From assembly GCA_947174505.1 (NCBI GenBank), contig CAMWJF010000024.1:1-58718 (forward strand): DNA of 58,718 bases, read 5' to 3'. The notes under the pieces were generated by a model. That model searched no databases. It was not told the DNA's origin and worked only from the letters and a program-made list of their open reading frames with translations. Source of the DNA: an uncultured Lachnospiraceae bacterium (lineage in GTDB: Bacteria; Bacillota; Clostridia; Lachnospirales; Lachnospiraceae). A program made the translations under genes and the position numbers. Numbering within the stretch: the stretch's first letter is position 1; each line of letters starts with the position of its first letter. Below are positions 52,750-58,718 of this stretch, piece after piece.

Positions 52750-53858
52750 GAAATTTCCTCTCCTGTGACTGCATTAAACCGAATTGAATATCTGCTGTCT
52801 TCAACCGATTGTCCATCTACTTCAAATTCAACACACCATACCGGAATCAGATCCATCTCCGTAAAGGAGTCCTCCCTCAGAAGCGGGAAATACTCCATCC
52901 AGATATTCTTTGCCCTAAACTCGTTTGATAGAATGACATCGCCAAATTTTTTCATGATCGCTTCTTTGATGCCGTCTTCACCTATAACAGCTGTTTCCTT
53001 CTGACGTTCCTCATAAGGCTCAAACATTCCCGTCATGCTTATCATTTCAATCCCATTATTTGACAACAACACCGTCACAGCAGCCGGATAAGCCAGAAAT
53101 CTCTCGCCCGTTTGTCTCAAATTTGGCTCATTTCGGTATACGGGAATCCCATTTACATTCATTCGAAAAATGATTCTGTATACTTCCATATCTTCTTCAA
53201 ATGTATCGCTTCCATATCCCTTTGCTGACAAAAACTGATAATCGCTGTCTTCCATAATTGCCTTTTTCACGTTCTCAAAATCCATTGAATCCATAGCAAC
53301 CACATCAAGAGCTTCCAGTTCTCCGCCCACGTCAAACATTCCTACCATGTTTTGTATCCTTGCAACAGCATCTGCCTGAGACATAAACGGCAAATCCCTG
53401 TCATCTGTCAATCCCATCTCCCCCGCATAGGAACAATAGGTGTCCAGATGGGTTGCCATATCGTTTCTTTGATAGGTAAGAGAGCCACCCGTAAATTCGT
53501 CGCTCCCATCATCGACAGCAAGATTCCCTTCCGCATTTTGCCCTATTGCTTCCTGCACCTTATCATAGTCAAATTTTTTTAACTGCGCAGTATATTCATA
53601 AAGGTTATTTTCCGGCATTTTCAATTCTGCACTGATGAACAAATTTTCATCCAGTTTTTCATCTATGAAAACTGCTGTGTCCTGTTCCTCTCTGGAATCA
53701 ACATTTGTTTCGACCTGTGATCCAACAACCTGAGTGTCTGTACCCAAACTCTCAAAATCAATATTTGATTGTTCTTCACTTTGGGATGTATGAGCACATC
53801 CTCCTAATAATGCCAGAAGAACCGCCATACCTATTACAGTTTCTATCATTTTTTTCAT
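52746..53858 (-). CDS. Lipoprotein of unknown function linked to the decayed ABC transporter
   Basis: 370 residues. Lipoprotein signal: MKKMIETVIGMAVLLALLGGC, in which LLGGC is the lipobox (Cys21). An acidic Ser/Glu/Gln spacer runs to about 60. The mature part is hydrophilic and alpha/beta, with YRIIFRMNVNGIPVYR and the C-terminal IPVWCVEFEVDG ... NAVTGEEIS pattern found in YycI/peptidase-propeptide-like extracytoplasmic proteins. GTGA overlap with permease remnant 1 shows it was the first gene of a transporter operon. A weak promoter-like TTGACA lies about 100 bases upstream. Specific function unknown. Confidence 0.8.
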   Translation of the reverse strand: MKKMIETVIGMAVLLALLGGCAHTSQSEEQSNIDFESLGTDTQVVGSQVETNVDSREEQDTAVFIDEKLDENLFISAELKMPENNLYEYTAQLKKFDYDKVQEAIGQNAEGNLAVDDGSDEFTGGSLTYQRNDMATHLDTYCSYAGEMGLTDDRDLPFMSQADAVARIQNMVGMFDVGGELEALDVVAMDSMDFENVKKAIMEDSDYQFLSAKGYGSDTFEEDMEVYRIIFRMNVNGIPVYRNEPNLRQTGERFLAYPAAVTVLLSNNGIEMISMTGMFEPYEERQKETAVIGEDGIKEAIMKKFGDVILSNEFRAKNIWMEYFPLLREDSFTEMDLIPVWCVEFEVDGQSVEDSRYSIRFNAVTGEEIS

Positions 53859-54001
53859 CTTAATTAACCTCCACTTATCTTGACATTATTTTGCATATTA
53901 CTCTTTCGGCTGAAAAGCTCTTTTTCCTTTTTCCGAAAAAAGAATTTATCACAAAAATGAACGCTGTGCCGTTTCTTGTCAAAATTAATATATATTTTTG
54001 T

Positions 54002-54042
54002 AAAAATTGATAAGAGCATGACCAGAATATGGCCATGCCCTT
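54002..54042 (-). terminator. Terminator after the histidine kinase gene
   Basis: Minus strand AAGGGCATGGCCA-(5)-TGGTCATGCTCTT, 13-bp stem with wobble pairs, followed within four bases by TTTTT. Confidence 0.75.
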
Positions 54043-54078
54043 ATTGTTCCTATTATTTTTTAGTATTTTTATTTGCCT

Positions 54079-55356
54079 TTACAGCCCATTTTCCATTCTT
54101 GCCATATACAGAAGCAGATTGACGCAGAATATGCCCTCCTGTGCCGTGACCGCCATTGTACCATTATACTTCTCCACAATCTTCTTCACATTTTTCAATC
54201 CGATTCCATGCTGTTCCGCAAAAGGCTTCGTTGTCTTTAAGATCGTATCCTTTCTATTCTGTTTCCCGCACAAGATACAGGAGGATTCAAAACTATTCTC
54301 AATTTTTACCTTTAGAATCCCTTTTTTCAATTTAATATGAACGCCCAGATATTTATTTTCCGTCTTGCCGGCTGCCTCAATCGCATTTTCAAGCAGGTTT
54401 CCCAACATGACATTGATATCAAAAGAATGTCTGACTTTTTCCGGCAGCATTACTTTTACATCCACAGTTTTCAGTTCCTTCTCAGCCTTTTGCAGCATAA
54501 AATTGAGTACGCTGTCAATCTCCAGATTTCCAGATGCAACAATCTCATTGGGATTCCTGAGAAATGAATTCATCTCATCAATATACTTCTGTATTTCTGC
54601 TACGTCATGTTTATTCGCCAACAGCATCAATTCGTTGAGATGGTGCTTTATATCATGCCGTAAGGCTTTTATCTTTTCTTCTCCCCTCAGGACAACATTC
54701 AGTTGGTTTGCGTATGCCTGTAACTGCGTCTTCAGCATTTCCATCTCATATTGCCGTGAAATAGAATGCAGCAATAAATTATACAGATACAGCATAAGAA
54801 AATTTGCAATCAACAGACCAATGCTCACAATGGTAAGCCCTATGTCTGTACAAGTATCAGTATAAATCAACAGAGTAATGACTATAATACTGCATAAGGG
54901 CATCAGCACCAACGAAATATTTTGAGCAACCTCTGCATCTTTATGAATTGTAATCATTTTTTCAATCACTAACTCACACATAAAAATCAGAAAAAACGAT
55001 ATGACTGCATAAATCTGATTATAGGCTCCTCCATCCCGGTAACTGACAAACAAGGATGTAGCTGCCACATCACAGCCGCAATTTACCAAATAAATCGTAC
55101 CGGTTATAAACAGATTTGTCCTGACAGACTTCGTATACAGCCATACGATTGCACCGATTCCCATCAGATTACATATCATATTGATCCATACTGTATGAAA
55201 TTCCCAAAATAACACAGTATTTATAACATAAAAGCAGCCATAGACAATGTGTTTTTTCTTTTTGTCTACGTCTACCCCAAAAAAGATTGACGCACATCTG
55301 CCAATCAGAAATATCCGGAAAAGATTGGTCAGCGCACAAAGCATAAAATCAAGCAT
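54079..55356 (-). CDS. AgrC-type sensor histidine kinase (GHKL)
   Basis: 425 residues. Six hydrophobic segments (about 1-195) form a membrane sensor of the peptide-receptor AgrC/ComD type. Cytoplasmic part: ALRHDIKHHLNEL with the phospho-accepting His (about residue 235), then GHKL ATPase with NVMLGNLLENAIEA (N box) and GIGLKNVKKIVEKYNG (G box). Its regulator is encoded just upstream (2-base gap), and a secreted repeat protein before that. No AgrB/AgrD-type genes nearby, so the signal is not a classical cyclic autoinducer from this locus. Confidence 0.93.
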   Translation of the reverse strand: MLDFMLCALTNLFRIFLIGRCASIFFGVDVDKKKKHIVYGCFYVINTVLFWEFHTVWINMICNLMGIGAIVWLYTKSVRTNLFITGTIYLVNCGCDVAATSLFVSYRDGGAYNQIYAVISFFLIFMCELVIEKMITIHKDAEVAQNISLVLMPLCSIIVITLLIYTDTCTDIGLTIVSIGLLIANFLMLYLYNLLLHSISRQYEMEMLKTQLQAYANQLNVVLRGEEKIKALRHDIKHHLNELMLLANKHDVAEIQKYIDEMNSFLRNPNEIVASGNLEIDSVLNFMLQKAEKELKTVDVKVMLPEKVRHSFDINVMLGNLLENAIEAAGKTENKYLGVHIKLKKGILKVKIENSFESSCILCGKQNRKDTILKTTKPFAEQHGIGLKNVKKIVEKYNGTMAVTAQEGIFCVNLLLYMARMENGL

Positions 55357-55358
55357 AT

Positions 55359-56063
55359 CTATTCTTCCCTTAAAAGTTTGTCCCTCACAAGTTTTCGATT
55401 TGCCAGGCTGATTGTCAATATCGTGCCATCTACCAATTCCACCATCTCATAGGTGTATCGGAAAACATATTCTTTGTTTATGATATAAGACTGATGTATC
55501 ACAATAAAATCCTCTGACAGGCATTTCACAACATTTTTTAGTTTGCCATAAAATTCAAATGCTGCTTTCATGGTTACAACCTTTACCTTACGTCCCTTGC
55601 TTTCGAGATAAACAATATCTCCCATAGGAATATAATAGTAATCTTTTCCCTGCTGAAATTCAAACCTTTCATTTCTCTTTTTTGCAATTTTGAGCGCCAT
55701 ACCCATAACTTCATTAATCTGCTCCTGCAAGATTGGTTTAATCAGAAAATCCAAAGGCTGTGTTTTGAATAATTGCTGTGCATAGGATGCTTTTCCCGAA
55801 ATATACACGATCTGCAATCCCATATTATCCAATTGGTTTCTGATATAAGCACCGACTTCAATACCTGTCATTTTAAAAAGTTCTATATCCAGAAAAAGAA
55901 GGTCCAGATAACCGCCTGATGCCAGATAGTCTCTTAAGCTTTCTCCTGTATACCAAATATTTGTATCGACTTGAATATTCTTTTCTTGTGCATATTGCAA
56001 AAGCATATTTTCAATAGATGTACAAATATTCTCTCCATCATCACAAATTCCAATGTTATACAT
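55359..56063 (-). CDS. AgrA-type response regulator (LytTR)
   Basis: 234 residues. Receiver domain about 1-118: ICDDGENI acidic pair, FLDIELFKMTG with the phospho-Asp (about 59), and IKPILQ with the conserved Lys. LytTR DNA-binding domain about 135-234: YYYIPMGDIVYLESKGRKVKV and FIVIHQSYIINKEYV. It would activate promoters carrying direct-repeat LytTR sites. Encoded between the repeat protein and the kinase in one operon. Confidence 0.95.
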   Translation of the reverse strand: MYNIGICDDGENICTSIENMLLQYAQEKNIQVDTNIWYTGESLRDYLASGGYLDLLFLDIELFKMTGIEVGAYIRNQLDNMGLQIVYISGKASYAQQLFKTQPLDFLIKPILQEQINEVMGMALKIAKKRNERFEFQQGKDYYYIPMGDIVYLESKGRKVKVVTMKAAFEFYGKLKNVVKCLSEDFIVIHQSYIINKEYVFRYTYEMVELVDGTILTISLANRKLVRDKLLREE

Positions 56064-56122
56064 ACTGCATCCCGCAATCCTCTTTCACCAGTGTGTTCCT
56101 GCCCTGTAGGATGGTGATACAT

Positions 56123-56662
56123 TTACTCATTATTTGGTTCACCCACGCTATAATTCTGTGTTGCAACAGGATTGTTGGGATTATCATAACATTTTTCAAT
56201 AACCGGCTCTCCTACACTATAATTTTGCTCAGAAACAGGATTATTAGAGTCGTCATAGCTTTGTTCCGGTTTACTGCCGGTAACAGGCTCTCCCATATTA
56301 TCATTTTGTTCGGAAACAGGAATGTTGGAATTATCCTGTTTCTGTTCCGGCTTGCTCTCAAAAACAGGCTCTTCTGCATTACCATTTTGTTCGGAAACGG
56401 GAATACTGTAATTGTCATTCCTCTGTTCCGGTTCCTCCTCAATAGCGGACGTATCCATATTGTTATCCTGTTTTGAAACAGAGGGATTTATGTCAACATT
56501 ATTCTGCTCTGATGTACTCTCAATCGGCTCGCCAATATCATAACTTTGCACGGAAACAGGTATTTGAGAATCATCATCACTCTGTCTGATATAATCAGCG
56601 CAAACGATAAACGCTGACATAAACATGATAGCTGCACCACAAAGTACAATCAATTTTTTCAT
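56123..56662 (-). CDS. Secreted protein of 27-residue tandem repeats
   Basis: 179 residues. Signal peptide about 1-22 (KKLIVLCGAAIMFMSAFIV). The rest is about six repeats of 26-27 residues (the last shorter) with core IPVSEQN-x-N-x-G-EPV followed by SKPEQ; best copies begin near residues 85 and 112. The repeats are acidic, rich in Asn, Gln, Pro and lack hydrophobic core residues, so probably unstructured. GGAGG lies 7 bases before ATG 56662. Encoded immediately upstream of the AgrA/AgrC-type pair, so it could be a repeat-type signal precursor, a sensor accessory or a wall-associated spacer (all inference). The repeat number may vary between strains. Confidence 0.8.
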   Translation of the reverse strand: MKKLIVLCGAAIMFMSAFIVCADYIRQSDDDSQIPVSVQSYDIGEPIESTSEQNNVDINPSVSKQDNNMDTSAIEEEPEQRNDNYSIPVSEQNGNAEEPVFESKPEQKQDNSNIPVSEQNDNMGEPVTGSKPEQSYDDSNNPVSEQNYSVGEPVIEKCYDNPNNPVATQNYSVGEPNNE

Positions 56663-56679
56663 TTTTCGTCCTCCATAAG

Positions 56680-57507
56680 TTAATTAAGAATTGATATATT
56701 GTCACTTTCATAAATGATAGATGCCACCACTTTTACGACTTCTTCCAACTGCATTTGATCGGCAATTATCAAATAGTGGGTGCCCCCATACTGGAACTTG
56801 GCTGTATACCGTTTGTATGGAGTACTCATACTGCCTTAAATAACGGCGGTATCACCAATACAGGTCGTTTCAAGATTATTTGTGTCAACGTAGACACAAT
56901 CACCTGTCATTCCAATTTTTGAAATAGCAACTGAAAATCCAATTTTTGCTCCGTTTTCCGTATCTAAAAGCGGATTTCCATTATTGTCATATGCATGGTA
57001 AAAATCAAAATAGATAAGGTCATTCACTGCAACGCCGGACTTATCAACAAGGACGGCTGCACTTTCATTGTAAGGGGACGCTGTCAATGTATTCGGAATA
57101 TATGCAGGGACAGGATTTCGCCCATAATATGCCGTAATTTCGTCCATAGTCCATGTAATAACTTCATGTACTTCCGGGTCATACAGAAAACTTCCCTCTA
57201 AAATACTTTGCACATCATTCACACGCACTTGGCTCATATTAACTTGGTGTATCTCCGGGTAATATGGTGCCGGGTCTGTTTGATATGGTAAAGTTATTTC
57301 ATAATCGGGTGGGGCAACAGGTGTGTCAAATATGTTTGGAATCAGCATTGCCACTGAAATAACGCAAACAAAACACGCTGCTGCAAAATAATATTTCCAC
57401 GGAAAAGAAGTTCGTCTTAGCTGTGTGGCATATTCCGCTTCTCCCACAAACTTTTCATCAACAAAGCCCATTCCAAATATGTCTACAAATTTTTGTGATA
57501 TAAGCAA
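56680..57507 (-). pseudogene. Anti-sigma-like (DUF4367-type) gene with in-frame stop
   Basis: The first part (57507-56836) reads 223 residues: short cytoplasmic N-terminus with KFVDIFGMGFVDEKFV, one membrane segment (about 38-58) and an extracytoplasmic domain. A TAA at 56836-56838 is followed in the same frame by 51 more codons (containing YTAKFQYGGTHYLIIAD and EEVVKVVASI), which look like the missing C-terminus of the DUF4367-type fold. The N-terminus is fused to a sigma-factor fragment by a deletion. Hence nonsense-mutated and 5'-truncated. Confidence 0.65.
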
Positions 57508-57661
57508 AGAAGTATGTAGGTTTCTGTGGTGGGATAGTATTCCATGTTTTTAGAAGCGTTTCATTAACACACTCTGCCGTATCTTCCCGGCTGTTCAATA
57601 TCTTCATGGCTAAATGACAGAGTTTTCCTCCATACTTGACTTCTGTATGCTTTATAGCCAT
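57458..57661 (-). pseudogene. Sigma-70 family (ECF-like) fragment
   Basis: 67 codons from ATG 57661 (frame open a little further upstream as LFWKRDE without a start) carry sigma region 2: KYGGKLCHLAMKIL and REDTAECVNETLLKTW, then IPPQKPTYFFAYITKI. Region 4 is missing; the frame runs into the anti-sigma-like gene and stops at 57458. Both ends are lost, consistent with deletion. Sigma and DUF4367 genes normally form a pair, which explains the neighbour. Confidence 0.7.
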
Positions 57662-57665
57662 TTCA

Positions 57666-58115
57666 TCACGTTTCCAAAACAGACCGATTTTTTTCGCCTA
57701 ACATACCCAGCAGTTCGACGTCGCTGTATGTAATGGAAGAAACGCTGACAATGCCGCCGAAAGACAACAGTTCCTTTTTTCCCATGGCCGCAAAATCATA
57801 CAAACCATACGGATAGCCCGCCGGATTTGGTATATCCAGCTTTCCTGCCGCCGTTGCCTCAATACGGTATTTATTATTCACGCAAAGGATAAACGGCATT
57901 TCAAAATCAATGGCAATCCTGCCGCCGCTTTTGCAAACGTCCGTTACGAAAAAATCCTCGCTGTCTTGAATCTCTGCGCATTCGGCAGCGACACCGTTCT
58001 CCATGCCCGCCTTTTGCAAAAGAACATCCGCTTCATTCCTGCTTTCAATATGGGCACACACAGTTTCCCACAGAAGAGTTGTCCGCAGATTTTCGATAAG
58101 TTCATCTCTGTCCAT
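57666..58115 (-). CDS. Hypothetical protein, 149 residues, next to a SUKH-type gene
   Basis: No family recognised. Helical N-terminus (MDRDELIENLRTTLLWETV), then beta-rich part with GGRIAIDFEMPFILCVNN and GYPYGLYDFAAMGKKELL. The last few residues overlap the breakpoint of the sigma-factor fragment, so the C-terminus may be altered. It begins immediately after the stop of the SUKH-type gene (adjacent, TAA-ATG), so the two are co-translated. Possibly an immunity-type or toxin-associated protein by company (weak inference). Confidence 0.65.
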   Translation of the reverse strand: MDRDELIENLRTTLLWETVCAHIESRNEADVLLQKAGMENGVAAECAEIQDSEDFFVTDVCKSGGRIAIDFEMPFILCVNNKYRIEATAAGKLDIPNPAGYPYGLYDFAAMGKKELLSFGGIVSVSSITYSDVELLGMLGEKNRSVLET

Positions 58116-58589
58116 TTACGCTTCGCCGTCCTCGTCATTTTCTTCCTCCACCAATGAATTGATAAATATTGTAATCGACTCTGTCAGATAGGTCACATGG
58201 TCCTCCGGATCCTCGCCATATTCAAACTCGTGATCATAATAATAGATTGCGCCGTAATCCTCCTCTCTTACGCTGAAACAGAAAAGGTTTCCGCCGTCTT
58301 CATCGGCAAACGGAATCAGCCAGTTTGGAATTGCTTCATCTTCCCTCAAAAGCTTCAGCATATTTTCCACAGACCGCTTTTTTTCACTGCATACGGGAAT
58401 AAACCAACCGACAATATACGCATTGCCGCTTTTGCCTGTGAAAATGGGCTTTTCCGGGTATCCTCCGTTATAAGCCAAGTAGTGCTCCCTCACCGCCGCC
58501 GGGATTTTCACCTGAAATTTTTGCCCGATACATTCCAAATCTTCTGCCTTTGCCTTTTCGTGTGCACATAAAATCCGATTGTCATACAT
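58116..58589 (-). CDS. SMI1/KNR4 (SUKH) family protein
   Basis: 157 residues. SUKH superfamily proteins are frequent immunity proteins of contact-dependent and polymorphic toxins, or stand-alone regulators. Family pattern: IGQKFQVKIPAAVREHYLAYNGGYPE (pieces), then WLIPFADEDGGNLFCFSVREED in parts and a C-terminal acidic tail. No toxin gene is visible in the window; the partner could lie past the right edge or be lost. A ribosome site (AGGAGA) precedes ATG 58589. The final 129 bases of the window contain nothing recognised. Confidence 0.85.
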   Translation of the reverse strand: MYDNRILCAHEKAKAEDLECIGQKFQVKIPAAVREHYLAYNGGYPEKPIFTGKSGNAYIVGWFIPVCSEKKRSVENMLKLLREDEAIPNWLIPFADEDGGNLFCFSVREEDYGAIYYYDHEFEYGEDPEDHVTYLTESITIFINSLVEEENDEDGEA

Positions 58590-58718
58590 AATGTGCCGTC
58601 TCCTTTCTTTGATTTATAGTTCGCATTTTGTTTCAATAGCCTTCAAACAGAATATTGCTTTTTAAACACAAAAACGGAATTAATTACGTAATAGGTTAAC
58701 ACCTAAAGCATGGAATAA

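Noticed and set aside
56123..56662. CRISPR-like periodicity
   Set aside because: The 81-base repeats stay in frame, code for a secreted protein and have no unique spacers.

Overview
The window is a 58.7 kb piece of a Gram-positive, spore-forming Clostridia chromosome, most likely Lachnospiraceae. The evidence is a GerW/YtfI spore pair, an Asp23-FakA-RecG-DegV-MiaB run, a NusG domain II/Gx-transporter pair, a high-cysteine HCB-type small protein, DUF6472, AgrC/AgrA-type signalling, the J-domain and other clostridial small proteins, and strong GGAGG ribosome sites. Core genes look moderately GC-rich. The stretches at about 43.4-47.2 kb and 50.8-58.7 kb are clearly AT-richer and look like accessory DNA. 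No rRNA, tRNA, CRISPR array, transposase, integrase or phage gene was seen.

Left part (1-32 kb) is mostly housekeeping. On the minus strand an operon runs asp23 - fakA - recG - degV (fakB-like) - miaB, the last cut by the window edge. On the plus strand rpmB sits behind a clear promoter and a leader with two tandem hairpins. A minus-strand spore/small-protein operon follows (DUF6472, unknown, DUF2953, GerW, a 45-residue membrane peptide, a J-domain protein). Next come a degenerate HD-GYP protein, a class B PBP overlapping an FtsW/RodA gene, a U32 peptidase, zapA and ruvB. ruvA lies about 6.5 kb from ruvB; between them are a DUF1538 membrane protein with a double PII regulator (plus strand) and a heterodimeric ABC exporter. 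The Gx transporter/NusG-II pair, a duplicated high-Cys protein, two unknown small proteins, a HisJ-type phosphatase and leuS complete this part.

Middle (32-50.8 kb). An Erm-type rRNA methyltransferase has a complete candidate attenuation leader: promoter, a 15-residue leader ORF with an Arg-Thr-Arg motif, and a terminator whose 5' arm lies in that ORF. A chemotaxis receptor follows, then a 1589-residue secreted repeat/beta-helix protein, a divergent EF-G paralogue, a ketopantoate-reductase-like gene, a WYL-regulated ABC-2 transporter, tyrA-aroA, a VanZ protein and a PilZ protein.

Right part (50.8-58.7 kb) is a mosaic of intact and decayed genes. An intact ABC ATPase follows two internally deleted permeases and a lipoprotein. 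A secreted protein made of 27-residue tandem repeats is encoded directly upstream of an AgrA-type regulator and an AgrC-type kinase. Upstream of these are a sigma-factor fragment, an anti-sigma-like gene with an in-frame stop, an unknown gene and a SUKH-type protein.

The most interesting signals are: (1) a structured repeat in sense orientation in three intercistronic gaps (recG-degV, U32-ftsW, tyrA-aroA), with an outer stem that changes on both arms between two copies; (2) the Erm attenuation leader; (3) the tandem hairpins in the rpmB leader; (4) the repeat-peptide/two-component operon; and (5) the DUF1538-PII unit with a translation-coupled leader ORF.
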